A DNA stretch of 64,000 nt from Lutimonas zeaxanthinifaciens (GTDB taxonomy: Bacteria > Bacteroidota > Bacteroidia > Flavobacteriales > Flavobacteriaceae), in assembly GCF_030503675.1 (NCBI RefSeq), contig NZ_CP129964.1, forward strand, positions 62,001-126,000. Direction: 5' to 3'. Position 1 is the stretch's first letter. Each line of letters starts with the position of its first letter. The position numbers and the translations under genes were made by a program. The notes beneath the pieces are model-generated. The model searched no databases. It was not told where the DNA came from and was given only the letters and a program-made list of their open reading frames with translations. Positions 9,312-18,480 of the stretch are shown in pieces.

Positions 9312-9924
9312 TAGGTTCTTTTGAAATTCGCTTTTCAGCTTCTTTTTCCTTTTGTCTTTCTTTGAAAAATGCAGCTCTGCTCAGGGGTTCATATTCATGA
9401 ACCTCTCCAAGAACTACTAACCTGTCATCTGGAATTGTTCTATGGCTGTAATTAGCCAGGTTTCCTGTTTTTGTGCATACAGCGTGAACTTTTGTTACAT
9501 ATTCAGCTGTTGCCATCAAGGCCGGCATCGGGCCAAAGGGGTTTCCTTTGAAATCCATATCAAGGCCGGCTACGATCACCCGGACTCCTCGGTTTGCCAA
9601 ATCATTACAAACATTAACTATTTCATCATCGAAAAACTGGGCTTCATCAATGCCAACTACATCAATGTTTGTAGCCAGTATCCTTATATTTGCGGAAGAA
9701 GGAACCGGAGTGCAGCGAATTTCATTTTCATCATGAGATACTACCAATTCGTCTGAATACCTGGTATCAACCGCCGGCTTAAAAATCTCAACACTTTGCT
9801 TGGCAAACTGCGCTCTTTTAAGTCTTCTAATAAGCTCTTCCGTCTTACCGGAAAACATAGAACCACAGATCACTTCAATCCATCCAAATTTTTCTGTATG
9901 ATTAACCGTATTTTCTAAAAACAT
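9304..9924 (-). CDS. tdk: Thymidine kinase (type II), zinc cysteines reduced
   Basis: Salvages thymidine to dTMP. The 206-residue protein has the P-loop [14 protein letters not shown], the metal/catalytic DEAQFFD and the substrate lasso region GNLANYSHR. The zinc-binding cysteine pairs of the classical enzymes are not complete: the first region shows only one Cys (AVCTKTG) and the second has YEPLSR where many homologues have YEPLCR. Its promoter -7 box is at 9973-9980. Overlaps alr by 8 bp. Confidence 0.93.
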   Translation of the reverse strand: MFLENTVNHTEKFGWIEVICGSMFSGKTEELIRRLKRAQFAKQSVEIFKPAVDTRYSDELVVSHDENEIRCTPVPSSANIRILATNIDVVGIDEAQFFDDEIVNVCNDLANRGVRVIVAGLDMDFKGNPFGPMPALMATAEYVTKVHAVCTKTGNLANYSHRTIPDDRLVVLGEVHEYEPLSRAAFFKERQKEKEAEKRISKEPNE

Positions 9925-9972
9925 ATGAGAACCTTTCCGAGTATAGTGAGAAATTCATCCTTAAATCTGTAA

Positions 9973-9980
9973 CAAAAGTA
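9973..9980 (-). promoter_or_regulatory. Promoter -7 box for tdk-alr
   Basis: On the minus strand TACTTTTG matches TAnnTTTG, 48 bp upstream of the tdk ATG. No clear -33 TTTG is seen at the expected distance. Confidence 0.45.
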
Positions 9981-10068
9981 ATGAAATTCTTTAGTAGTAT
10001 TTTCTTTTGAAAAAGTTAATTTCGTATCTTTCTCGCTCAGCGAACTCTACCTGCAAAAATTTGCAACT

Positions 10069-10797
10069 ATGAAAGATAATTTGATCGAAGAGCTTAAGTC
10101 TCTTGCTGAAAAGATATTGAATGAAGATGCCCTGAATGATCTGGAATCAAGCCTTGAGCTGTCTCGATCCCTGCACGAAAAACTTTTAATATTGAATCAT
10201 CTTCAATTAAATGAGGTGTCAGAAGCCACTCAGGAAGCCACTCAGGAAGCTACTCAGGATAAGAAAGAGGAATATGTGTTGGAGGAAACAATTGAGATAT
10301 TGGAGGATATCAACTTGGATCCTGATAAGAATAACGAACCCGAAACGCCGATTTTAGATAAAGAACCCGTCCAGGATCAATTTGATCAAAAGGAAGAGGA
10401 AGAACCTCTTACGCTGAGTGATTTGTTCGTTCCTACTTTTGACGAGATTAAAGATGATTTTAGTCAAAAATCTGAATTTAAAGATACCATTTCCCTGGAT
10501 GAAACTGAGAATATGTTTCAGGTAAAAAAGGAAGCTTCGAAACAACTTTCACTGAATGACAAACTATTGGGAAACAGCATTCAAGTAGGCTTGAATGACA
10601 GAATTGCCTTTGTCAATAAACTATTTAATTTTAGCCAGTCAGATTTTAACAAGGTTTTAGCTCGTTTGAATGATTGTGAGTCAAAAGAAGAGGCCTTTAA
10701 CTACTTTCAGTATCAGGTAAAACCAAATTATAACTGGAAGGGGAAAGAAGAACTGGAAGATCGTTTGAAGAGCTTAATTGAAAGAAAGTTTCTATAG
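10069..10797 (+). CDS. Acidic hypothetical protein with EATQ repeats
   Basis: I do not recognise this 242-residue protein. The N-terminal 50 residues are helical and charged, followed by a strongly acidic low-complexity middle (residues 50-150) that starts with three copies of EATQ encoded by a 12-bp tandem repeat. The last 75 residues look like a folded domain: NDRIAFVNKLFNFSQSDF, then NDCESKEEAFNYF and a basic end. No signal peptide or membrane segment, so it should be cytoplasmic. Its stop codon directly abuts the stop codon of the convergent AsmA-like gene. Confidence 0.8.
   Translation: MKDNLIEELKSLAEKILNEDALNDLESSLELSRSLHEKLLILNHLQLNEVSEATQEATQEATQDKKEEYVLEETIEILEDINLDPDKNNEPETPILDKEPVQDQFDQKEEEEPLTLSDLFVPTFDEIKDDFSQKSEFKDTISLDETENMFQVKKEASKQLSLNDKLLGNSIQVGLNDRIAFVNKLFNFSQSDFNKVLARLNDCESKEEAFNYFQYQVKPNYNWKGKEELEDRLKSLIERKFL
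10222..10257 (+). repeat. Three tandem copies of a 12-bp unit inside a coding region
   Basis: GAAGCCACTCAG occurs twice exactly and a third time with one change (GAAGCTACTCAG). In frame it encodes EATQ three times. Copy number could change without shifting the frame. Confidence 0.9.
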
Positions 10798-12492
10798 TTA
10801 GCGCTTCTTTCTTTCTCGTTTTTCCTTTCTTTTGAGCTTTCTTTTTTTCTTTGCTTCTTCCTTTTCAATGGTCATCCCAAAAGGAGCTATGGTATTTACA
10901 ATTCCGTTTTGAATCGTTTTCCATAAGTAATTTCCGAATCCCTTATATATCACCCTTTCGAATTTCATGGTGGCCTCTCTGAATTCCCCATTGTTACCCG
11001 GATTCGATTTATATAAAAGGTTGTTAACCGACCAGCTCAGAAATTTATTCTTTTCTGAATGGTCCGCTTTATAAACTTTTGCTTCCAGATCTTTATAGGT
11101 CATCTTTAGCGTCCCTTTAGAATTATAGTTGTTGGCTGAGGCCTGAAAATATAAACTTTCAACACTTCCATTAAGGACCTGAAGGCCCAAAGCAGGAATT
11201 AAAGCAGAGTCATAATAACTAAGACTGGAAGGCCCCATATATCCACTAAAGAAAAAAGTGTTGTTTCCGTCTTTGAGTGGCAAAATCATATCGACATTCA
11301 GCCTGGCTTTGTTCATAAGCTTAGCCGATAAATCAATTTTAAGAGGTACTTTTCGCAAAGATTTGATGGAGGTAATATTAAAGAGGTTTGATCTCACTTC
11401 ATCAAGTGTAACCCGCATGAGAAAACCGTGATTAAGTTTTTCTTCGTAACCCAGTTTACTATCAAATATTGCCATTTTATGAATTAAAAATGGTTGTTTT
11501 AGAGTTTTTAGATGTTGGTGGGGTAACTGTGGCCTTTTCTTGAGATCAAAAGGTTTTCTTTTATCCTTATAAATTTCAAGATCAGCATTGTATACCTGTA
11601 TGCTGTCAATAAAAACCCCTTCGTTCTGAATGAGCTTCACAGTATTTACATTGAATACCTTGACCTCCTTAATATTCAGATCATAAATTTCGTCATTGTA
11701 GATATAAGAATTTGCCAGAGTCAGTTTATTAACCATGGGTTTGAACTTTAAGTCCTTGATCTGAAGGTGATCATCACCAAAATGATATTTTATACTTCCA
11801 GCCGAGAAAGCGTATTTTGAATTTGGGAAATCAACATGAATTCGACTTATTTCGAGGAGTTCATTAATGGGTTTAACTTTAAAATAATTAGGTGAAACTT
11901 CGTTAAGTTTAAATCCTGAAACTTCAAAGTTTAGTGGTTTGTTCGCAAAAGAAATTTTATCTTGTTGTATATCAACCAACTGAACCTTTAGATTTGAAAA
12001 CTTGATCATATCAATTTGTAATCCTTCTATTTGCTTCAACTCGATCGAATCGAGTTCAAAGGAGCTTTCATCCAATTTTTTTCTAGATTCAGAATTAGTT
12101 GAATAAAACTTAATCATTGGATCATCAATGATCAGTTTGTTGACCTTGATTTCCTTTGAGAACAATAAAGGTGTCAGTTGTAACCCTCTGAATTTAAGCC
12201 TGGAGATTGATATTTTCGTTAAGCTATTTCTTTCAAGGCTTTTATTTTTCAGCATTTCAAAAACTGAATCTTTGGGTTTCAGCTCTATGTCAGAGAAAAC
12301 GACAGAACGGTCGAATAAACTGAATTTCGTTCTTTTGATTGAGAAATAATAGTACTCGATGTTCTGTTTTTCAAGTAAATCGGTTACTTTTTCCGATAAA
12401 ACTCTTGAAATGATGACACTTCCCAGAAGCAGAACTAATGCTAAAGAGATAATTATTCCCAAGCTGACCTTATGTTTTCTTTTCAGTTTCAA
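10798..12492 (-). CDS. AsmA-like membrane-anchored protein
   Basis: A 564-residue protein with a basic N-terminus, one transmembrane helix (residues 8-29) and a long beta-rich periplasmic part with repeated short strands, ending in a very basic tail (KKRKLKRKEKRERKKR). This layout is that of the AsmA/DUF748-type proteins tied to envelope lipid or outer membrane homeostasis. The family call rests on architecture, not on a distinctive motif. The basic C-terminal tail is unusual for a periplasmic end. Confidence 0.6.
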   Translation of the reverse strand: MKLKRKHKVSLGIIISLALVLLLGSVIISRVLSEKVTDLLEKQNIEYYYFSIKRTKFSLFDRSVVFSDIELKPKDSVFEMLKNKSLERNSLTKISISRLKFRGLQLTPLLFSKEIKVNKLIIDDPMIKFYSTNSESRKKLDESSFELDSIELKQIEGLQIDMIKFSNLKVQLVDIQQDKISFANKPLNFEVSGFKLNEVSPNYFKVKPINELLEISRIHVDFPNSKYAFSAGSIKYHFGDDHLQIKDLKFKPMVNKLTLANSYIYNDEIYDLNIKEVKVFNVNTVKLIQNEGVFIDSIQVYNADLEIYKDKRKPFDLKKRPQLPHQHLKTLKQPFLIHKMAIFDSKLGYEEKLNHGFLMRVTLDEVRSNLFNITSIKSLRKVPLKIDLSAKLMNKARLNVDMILPLKDGNNTFFFSGYMGPSSLSYYDSALIPALGLQVLNGSVESLYFQASANNYNSKGTLKMTYKDLEAKVYKADHSEKNKFLSWSVNNLLYKSNPGNNGEFREATMKFERVIYKGFGNYLWKTIQNGIVNTIAPFGMTIEKEEAKKKRKLKRKEKRERKKR

Positions 12493-12531
12493 ATTTGGAA
12501 AATAGTAAAATGGAATTGAGCAATGCGTCTA

Positions 12532-12888
12532 TTAATGCTTATACTCAAAATGTTCTTTTAAAGCGTTGAGATTTTTTTTATCACTTCCAATGAATATTTT
12601 ATTGTCATCAACAATTACAGGCCTTTTTAAAAAGGTGTAGTCGCTTAGGATCAATTGTTTATAATCCAATTCACTAAGAATTTGATCTTTAAGCCCCATT
12701 GCCTTATATTTTTTTGCCCTTCGACTAAACAAAGACTCATAACTTCCTGAAAGACCCTTTAGTTCATCCAGTTGATCGTTGTTTAAAGCTTCGCTTTTTA
12801 TTTCCTGAAAGGTAAATCCTTCGGTGGAAATTGACTTAATGATTCTTTTACAGGTGTCACAGGTTTTAAGGAAGTAAATTTTTTTCAT
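12532..12888 (-). CDS. ArsC/Spx-family thioredoxin-fold protein
   Basis: A 118-residue protein with the N-terminal CxxC of this family (KTCDTCKRI) followed by the ArsC-type helices and the segment SDYTFLKRPVIVDDNKIFIG, in which the family's conserved Arg-Pro pair is visible. Related proteins are arsenate reductases, Spx-type regulators or YffB-type reductases of unknown substrate. There is no ars operon nearby, so arsenate reduction is not supported by context. Confidence 0.85.
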   Translation of the reverse strand: MKKIYFLKTCDTCKRIIKSISTEGFTFQEIKSEALNNDQLDELKGLSGSYESLFSRRAKKYKAMGLKDQILSELDYKQLILSDYTFLKRPVIVDDNKIFIGSDKKNLNALKEHFEYKH

Positions 12889-12928
12889 TTATATTGTGAC
12901 TTAAGCAATTGTTAAGAATAAAGTTACT

Positions 12929-12936
12929 TATTTTTG
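12929..12936 (+). promoter_or_regulatory. Promoter -7 box for dinB-like and PLP enzyme genes
   Basis: TATTTTTG matches TAnnTTTG, 16 bp before the ATG at 12953. The next gene follows by 8 nt, so this promoter probably serves both. Confidence 0.5.
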
Positions 12937-12952
12937 AACAATTTTATAGTTT

Positions 12953-13408
12953 ATGGAGAAATTATTTGAAACTGCTATTTTCACAAGACGGTCGATGTTA
13001 AAGATTCTCGAGGGTAAAACCTATGAGGAGCTGGTCAGAATTCCAGAGGGATTTAACAATTCTCTTTTTTGGAATATCGCACACCTGTTGATCACACAAC
13101 AGTTGTTATTTTATAAGTTGTCCGGTAAAAGCCTGATGATTGATACCGAATTGGTGGCTAAATACGGCAAGGGCAGCATAGCCACTGAAAAAATAAGTAC
13201 ATACGATATTGATTATGTGAAGGACCATCTGGTATCAGCCATGGAAAAAACCAAGGAAGACCATGAGAAAGGGCTTTTCGATAACATGGAAACTTATAAG
13301 ACCAGTACAGGAATCGAATTAAGAAATATTGAAGACGTAATTAGTTTCAGTACATTTCACGATGGAATTCATCTGGGAATAGTACTGGCTCTTTTAAAAG
13401 TGATATAA
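12953..13408 (+). CDS. DinB-family four-helix protein
   Basis: A 151-residue protein of the DinB/YfiT-like metal-binding superfamily. Histidines at the expected places are seen in WNIAHLL (near residue 44) and in the C-terminal FHDGIHLGIV (two His near residues 135-139); these form the metal site in the family. Members include thiol-S-transferases and proteins of unknown role; the substrate here is not known. It precedes the cystathionine-type enzyme by 8 nt. Confidence 0.85.
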   Translation: MEKLFETAIFTRRSMLKILEGKTYEELVRIPEGFNNSLFWNIAHLLITQQLLFYKLSGKSLMIDTELVAKYGKGSIATEKISTYDIDYVKDHLVSAMEKTKEDHEKGLFDNMETYKTSTGIELRNIEDVISFSTFHDGIHLGIVLALLKVI

Positions 13409-13416
13409 AGCAGCCT

Positions 13417-14562
13417 ATGAAGTTTAATACAAAAGTGATTCACGGAAATCAGGAACATGATCCCAGTACAGGGGCTGTTATGCCTCCTATATATCAAACC
13501 TCGACATATGCTCAAAGCACACCTGGAGCGCACAAAGGCTATGAATATTCCAGAACCGGAAATCCAACGAGAACAGCACTTGAGAATGCTATGGCGAGTA
13601 TTGAAAACGGGAATTATGGCTTGGGATTTGCCTCCGGGCTTTCAGCAATAGATGCCATTATTAAATTATTAAAACCAGGAGATGAGGTTATTTCTACCAA
13701 TGATCTTTATGGAGGTACTTTCAGATTATTTACTCAAGTATTCAGGGCCTATGGAATTAAGTTTCACTTTGTTGGAATGGACCAGGAAGGAGAAATAGAA
13801 AAGAAAATTAATCCGAACACCAAGTTGATCTGGTTAGAAACACCTACAAATCCAATGCTTAATATTATTGATATTAAGTCATGTTCTGAGATTTCGAAAA
13901 AACATAATTTACTTTTAGTAGTTGACAATACCTTTGCTACTCCTTATTTGCAGAGACCCCTTGATCTGGGCGCGGATATTGTTATGCATTCGGCAACAAA
14001 ATACCTGGGTGGCCATTCAGATGTTGTAATGGGGACATTGGTCGTTAATGATAAAGAACTGGCTGAAAAACTCTATTTTCTTCAGAATGCCAGTGGCGCA
14101 GTTTGTGGCCCTATGGATAGTTTTTTGGTTTTAAGAGGAATCAAGACACTTCACGTTCGTATGCAGAGACATTGTGAAAACGGGCGAGCCGTGGCGGAGT
14201 ATCTCAGGAATCATGAAAAAATTGGAAGGGTTTACTGGCCGGGTTTTAAGGACCATCCTAATCACGAGATCGCAGCAAGTCAAATGAATGATTTTGGCGG
14301 AATGGTCTCATTTTCGATTAAAGGTGACGATCAAAAAGATGCCATAAAAGTGCTTGAAAACCTTAAAATCTTTACGCTCGCAGAATCTTTGGGTGGTGTG
14401 GAATCCTTGAGCGGGCATCCGGCAAGTATGACTCATTCATCAATTCCAAAGGAAGAGCGTCAAAAGACAGGAGTCATTGATTCCTTGATCAGGCTAAGTG
14501 TTGGAATTGAAGATAAAGAAGACCTGTTATCCGACCTTGAACAGGCGTTGACACTGGTTTAA
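13417..14562 (+). CDS. Cystathionine gamma-synthase/lyase-type PLP enzyme
   Basis: A 381-residue trans-sulfuration enzyme of the Cys/Met metabolism PLP family. The PLP lysine is K195 in HSATKYLGGHSD. Other signatures are YSRTGNPTR, the phosphate-binding FASGLSAIDA, and LAESLGGVESL near the end. Distinguishing gamma-synthase (MetB) from gamma-lyase needs substrate data. The stop codon overlaps the stop codon of the convergent outer membrane protein gene by four bases (TTAA at 14559-14562). Confidence 0.88.
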   Translation: MKFNTKVIHGNQEHDPSTGAVMPPIYQTSTYAQSTPGAHKGYEYSRTGNPTRTALENAMASIENGNYGLGFASGLSAIDAIIKLLKPGDEVISTNDLYGGTFRLFTQVFRAYGIKFHFVGMDQEGEIEKKINPNTKLIWLETPTNPMLNIIDIKSCSEISKKHNLLLVVDNTFATPYLQRPLDLGADIVMHSATKYLGGHSDVVMGTLVVNDKELAEKLYFLQNASGAVCGPMDSFLVLRGIKTLHVRMQRHCENGRAVAEYLRNHEKIGRVYWPGFKDHPNHEIAASQMNDFGGMVSFSIKGDDQKDAIKVLENLKIFTLAESLGGVESLSGHPASMTHSSIPKEERQKTGVIDSLIRLSVGIEDKEDLLSDLEQALTLV

Positions 14563-15350
14563 TATTTACCAAAAACATAGATTACACCGGCGTTCACGAA
14601 CACCATGGTATCGTTATTCTTATTACCTGGGTCATCGGGTGCATTTAATCCTTCAACCACGTCAGAAAAATAATATTGATACCTTCCTTCTAAGGAAAAA
14701 TCAAGTTTTTCTAGTCCAAAACGGACTCCGAGACCTGCAGAGGCTGAAAAAATATTTTCAGAATCCAGAAACACGGCTCCTTCCTGCCATTTATCAATTA
14801 ATTGGGTATAGGGTTCAAATTGACCTTTTAGGGAAACTTCATCTACAAGTATATCTGGCTGAGAATAACTATAGTGAACACCAAGACTTACAAAAGGATT
14901 TATGGTTCCTGAACTTCTGTAAAAACTCGTATAATCCTCAAGTTGAAATAGGTAATATTCCAAATTCAGTCCAATACTAAAAAGCCTTATCTGAGCCTTC
15001 ATGGCATCTAATTTTTCAGCAACCTCTGACGAACTGACATCGCCTTCAAATTTTACATTTGTATTATTAATGTAGGAGAGTTCCGTTTTTAGCTTGAAGT
15101 GTTCACTGAAATATGTAGAACCACTTCTCCAATTATACTGACTTCCAAAAAATTTCAGATAGTAAGAAGCCCCAAAGGCGAGAGAGGCTTGAGTCTCTGC
15201 AGAAAACTCTGTACTTAATCCCATGTCCGTCTGAAAAAAGGCCGGTCCAAAAAATACCCCAACTTCATGACTAAAATTCGTCTGCGCTCGCGAATTTGTA
15301 AAAAAGAAGAAAAGTAGTATTACATAAAGTTTGAGTAAAGGTTTCTTCAT
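14559..15350 (-). CDS. Outer membrane beta-barrel protein, flavobacterial type
   Basis: A 263-residue protein with an N-terminal signal peptide (MKKPLLKLYVILLFFFFTNSRA, partly quoted) and alternating aromatic/polar strands ending in FVNAGVIYVFGKY, a terminal aromatic residue as in barrel proteins. From memory it resembles the THC0290_0291-type proteins found in Flavobacteriales; no function is known to me. It is a single gene facing metB-like, with which it overlaps by 4 bp at the stop codons. Confidence 0.75.
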   Translation of the reverse strand: MKKPLLKLYVILLFFFFTNSRAQTNFSHEVGVFFGPAFFQTDMGLSTEFSAETQASLAFGASYYLKFFGSQYNWRSGSTYFSEHFKLKTELSYINNTNVKFEGDVSSSEVAEKLDAMKAQIRLFSIGLNLEYYLFQLEDYTSFYRSSGTINPFVSLGVHYSYSQPDILVDEVSLKGQFEPYTQLIDKWQEGAVFLDSENIFSASAGLGVRFGLEKLDFSLEGRYQYYFSDVVEGLNAPDDPGNKNNDTMVFVNAGVIYVFGKY

Positions 15351-15445
15351 GGTTCAGTTATAATTTAGAAACAATGTAGCACAAATATAAAAAAGAAAAT
15401 GCTTAATTCTTTTTTTTATAAACAAAAAACTTAAAAAACAAAGAT

Positions 15446-15802
15446 TTATTGTTCCCGAAGCTCAATATTTGGGTCCCAGAATAAGTCTTTGAAGTTGACA
15501 ATAAGGTTTTTTTCTACCCTAATATTTTCATTTTCCAAGAGTTGCTGCATCAGATTTGTTCCTTCAAAATGATGCTTTCCTGTTAGCACACCGTTTCGAT
15601 TCACTACCCTGTGGGCAGGAATGGAATCATCTGTATGTGAGGAGTTTAAAGCCCATCCAACCATTCTGGCAGATCGAGGAGCCCCGAGGTACCTGGCTAT
15701 CGACCCATAGCTTGTAACACGGCCAAAAGGAATCAATCGAGTAACCTGATACACACGATCAAAAAAATTATTTTGTTCTGAAGTGACAGTGCCTGGTATC
15801 AT
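15446..15802 (-). CDS. Alkyltransferase-like (MGMT-fold) protein without the active cysteine
   Basis: A 118-residue protein matching the DNA-binding domain of O6-methylguanine-DNA methyltransferase. It keeps the helix-turn-helix IPFGRVTSYGSIARYLG, the arginine finger region SARMVGWALNSS and the motif position PAHRVVNRNG. The acceptor cysteine of the usual PCHRV is alanine, so alkyl transfer is not possible. Such alkyltransferase-like proteins bind alkylated guanine and can pass it to nucleotide excision repair. The next upstream gene on this strand is trmB. Confidence 0.88.
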   Translation of the reverse strand: MIPGTVTSEQNNFFDRVYQVTRLIPFGRVTSYGSIARYLGAPRSARMVGWALNSSHTDDSIPAHRVVNRNGVLTGKHHFEGTNLMQQLLENENIRVEKNLIVNFKDLFWDPNIELREQ

Positions 15803-15828
15803 AAAAAATTAATAATATAAACTGAAAG

Positions 15829-16500
15829 TTAATATTTAATTCTGAATTTAGTGTAGGTAATGGATTTACCTATCTCCAGATACTGTTTTTCATAAAAGGT
15901 CTGAATGGCTGTTGCTTCCTGAGGAGGACTGGAGCTATTGTAAATATCATGATGTGCATAAAGGACTTCATGATTTCCCTCGTGCAATAATCCCAACAGA
16001 TAACCATGAAGAAATTCACTATCTGTCTTCAGGTGCAAAATCCCATCATTTCCCAGAATATATTGGTATTTTTCGAGGAAGGGCCTGGTAATCAACCGGT
16101 GTTTGGTTCTCTTATATTTAATTTGAGGATCCGGAAAAGTAATCCAAATCTCGGAGATTTCATCTTCCCCAAAACAGGAATCGATCAATTCAATTTGGGT
16201 TCTTAAAAATGCCACATTACTGAGATTACCTTCAATGGCCGTTTTGGCACCTCTCCAAAACCGTGCTCCTTTAATATCAACACCGATAAAATTTTTATCC
16301 GGATATTTTTCTGCAAGAGAAACCGAATATTCTCCTTTTCCACAACCTAATTCGAGAATAATAGGATTATTATTCTCAAAAAATGAATGCCATTCCCCCC
16401 TTAGTGAAAGTCCTTTAAGAACCTCTTCACGACTTGGTTGAATGACATTTTTAAAAGATTCGTTTTCTTTGAACCGTTTTAGTTTGTTTTTGCTTCCCAA
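15829..16500 (-). CDS. trmB: tRNA (guanine-N7-)-methyltransferase
   Basis: Methylates G46 in the variable loop of tRNA using SAM. The 223-residue protein has the SAM motif ILELGCGKGEYS (residues 49-60), NFIGVDIKGARFW and the family signature WITFPDPQIKYKRTKHRL. The C-terminal end ITYTKFRIKY is conserved in the family. Upstream on the same strand, 23 nt away, lies a small membrane protein gene. Confidence 0.95.
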   Translation of the reverse strand: MGSKNKLKRFKENESFKNVIQPSREEVLKGLSLRGEWHSFFENNNPIILELGCGKGEYSVSLAEKYPDKNFIGVDIKGARFWRGAKTAIEGNLSNVAFLRTQIELIDSCFGEDEISEIWITFPDPQIKYKRTKHRLITRPFLEKYQYILGNDGILHLKTDSEFLHGYLLGLLHEGNHEVLYAHHDIYNSSSPPQEATAIQTFYEKQYLEIGKSITYTKFRIKY

Positions 16501-16523
16501 TTGGGTATGGTTTTGAATTCGGA

Positions 16524-16721
16524 TTAGTCGGCGTTAGCTTTTCTATACTTTCGAAGCTGACCCAGCCAGTAAATGAACAAGCCAGAAGTTATTGCAAAAA
16601 GAACCATGTTGAACAAATTTGACATCCACCATCCATCTATTGACCTGATTGCTTCATACGGGTAGAATAATACCTCTGTAAAGAAATTTCCAAGGGCTCT
16701 GAAAAAATTATTTGAAATCAT
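16524..16721 (-). CDS. Small membrane protein (DUF6341-like)
   Basis: A 65-residue protein with an N-terminal amphipathic part, SIDGWWMSNLFNM and one transmembrane helix (residues 37-53) followed by a basic tail. I recall similar small proteins (DUF6341) next to upp and trmB in Flavobacteriales; the function is unknown. The conserved place between trmB and a DUF6427-like gene supports its being real despite its size. Confidence 0.7.
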   Translation of the reverse strand: MISNNFFRALGNFFTEVLFYPYEAIRSIDGWWMSNLFNMVLFAITSGLFIYWLGQLRKYRKANAD

Positions 16722-16843
16722 ATTAAATTTTTTAAAATCAACTTTAACCTTAAGGCTTATGTTGTAAAAGTTTTTACATTAGCTTATTCTTATGAAAATG
16801 GCTCGAAACCATTATCTGAGCGGCAAAATTAAAAAATATCATC

Positions 16844-17764
16844 ATGATTGCCAATTTTTTTAGCAAAACGAAGCCAATTAACTTTTTGTTGCTTTCAATA
16901 TTGGTCGTCATAATTTTTATTGTTGCGGTTATTAATGTCAATTCAGAACCGCTTAGCTTATACCTTTTCGCTAAAAACGGGCTTTTCCTTTTCTTTTCGA
17001 TCCTAACTTTGTTCATTTTGAATTTTATTATTCGAAAAAATGGATTAACAGAAGACAATTCGCTGGCCATTCTTTTCTATATCTTAATGATCAGCTATTT
17101 TCCGAATATCTTTGCGCATGATGGCCTGTTTTTGTCAAATTTCATACTTCTGTTCGCTTTTAGAAGGATTTATAGCCTTAGATCCTCTATTGAGACCAAG
17201 GAAAAAATCTTTGACAGTTCATTTTGGATAGGGATTGCAAGTCTGTTTTATATCTGGAGTATTCTTTTCATACTTATCGTTTATGCCGGAATTGTAATAT
17301 TCAGGAAAACGGATTGGCGGAACTTTATAATTCCTTTAATCGGATTCATTACACCGGTTTTCCTTTCTTATACTTACCTGCTTGCTTTTGATGATCTTAT
17401 ACGTTTTTATGAATTATGGGATTTTGAGTTAAATATGGATATTTCAACCTATGTAACTCAAAAAATGATGGTTCCTTTAGTGTTGATAGGTGTTTTCGCA
17501 ATTGCCGCAATTTATCCCACCACCAAAAGATCTTTACTGGCAAAGATTGATTTCAAATCAACCTGGTCCTTACTTTTAACCCATATTTTGGTTTCGCTTT
17601 TGGTCGTCTTAATTTCTCCTGTAAAAGACGGATCTGAATTTCTTTTTCTATTTTTCCCGTTAAGTATTTTGTTCGCTAATTATTTGCAGGTTATTGAAAG
17701 GTACTGGATCAGGGAATCAATCATCTATATATTTATCATTGCAGTATTCAGCAACTTTTTTTGA
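16844..17764 (+). CDS. Multi-pass membrane protein (DUF6427-like)
   Basis: A 306-residue inner membrane protein with about nine hydrophobic helices. The start MIANFFSKTKPINFLLLS is like that of DUF6427 proteins of Flavobacteriales. No catalytic motif is seen. It is divergent from the small membrane protein gene, and its stop codon lies 2 bp from the stop codon of the convergent upp. Confidence 0.75.
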   Translation: MIANFFSKTKPINFLLLSILVVIIFIVAVINVNSEPLSLYLFAKNGLFLFFSILTLFILNFIIRKNGLTEDNSLAILFYILMISYFPNIFAHDGLFLSNFILLFAFRRIYSLRSSIETKEKIFDSSFWIGIASLFYIWSILFILIVYAGIVIFRKTDWRNFIIPLIGFITPVFLSYTYLLAFDDLIRFYELWDFELNMDISTYVTQKMMVPLVLIGVFAIAAIYPTTKRSLLAKIDFKSTWSLLLTHILVSLLVVLISPVKDGSEFLFLFFPLSILFANYLQVIERYWIRESIIYIFIIAVFSNFF

Positions 17765-17766
17765 AT

Positions 17767-18417
17767 TCAGAGCTTGTTTCCAAAAGCCAAATCACCAGCA
17801 TCACCCAGTCCGGGAACAATATAACCTTTTGAATTGAGTTTTTGATCGACAGTTGCAACCCAAAGCTCTGTGTTTTCGGGAAAATGGCTTTGAATAAAAT
17901 CGATACCCTCCTGAGCTGCAATAACTGAAACCAAATGGATCTGATTAATTTTTCCAAGACTTTTTAAAGTTTCATAAACTGCCAGCAAGGAGCTACCGGT
18001 CGCTAACATGGGATCAGCCAGTATGAGGGTTTTTCCATCCAGAGAAGGTGAGGCCAGATACTCGACTTTTATTTCAAATTTCTCAGGACTGCTATGTTTT
18101 CTGTAGGCCGAAATAAAAGCGTTTTCAATATGATCGAAGTAATTTAAGATTCCCTGATGAAGTGGTAATCCGGCTCGGAGAACTGAACAGAGTACAAGTT
18201 TATCTCTTAAAATGGATATATTCTTTGTTCCCAGGGGGGTGACCACCTCCTTGTTCCCGTAAGACAGCGATTTACTCATTTCGTAGGAAAGAATTTCTCC
18301 AATTCTCTCAATATTTCTTCTAAAGCGCATCGAGTCCTGCTGAATCTTCACGTCTCTTATTTCGCTAATAAAATGATTCAAAACGGAATTATTACTGTCT
18401 AAATTATGAATGGTCAT
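17767..18417 (-). CDS. upp: Uracil phosphoribosyltransferase
   Basis: Salvages uracil to UMP using PRPP. The 216-residue protein has the PRPP-binding loop LILADPMLATGSSLLAVYE (near residues 130-148) and a family-typical GYIVPGLGDAGDLAFG at the C-terminus that binds uracil. The start MTIHNLDSNNS is slightly longer than in E. coli. Single-gene transcript on the minus strand. Confidence 0.93.
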   Translation of the reverse strand: MTIHNLDSNNSVLNHFISEIRDVKIQQDSMRFRRNIERIGEILSYEMSKSLSYGNKEVVTPLGTKNISILRDKLVLCSVLRAGLPLHQGILNYFDHIENAFISAYRKHSSPEKFEIKVEYLASPSLDGKTLILADPMLATGSSLLAVYETLKSLGKINQIHLVSVIAAQEGIDFIQSHFPENTELWVATVDQKLNSKGYIVPGLGDAGDLAFGNKL

Positions 18418-18480
18418 CGTATAGGATTCGGTTGATTTAAGTTTTTATGAACGCTCAGATTTGAACCTTAAGCCAAGTTC

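Noticed and set aside
10222-10257. Tandem repeat considered as a CRISPR-like array
   Set aside because: Units are 12 bp, directly joined without spacers and in frame within a gene.
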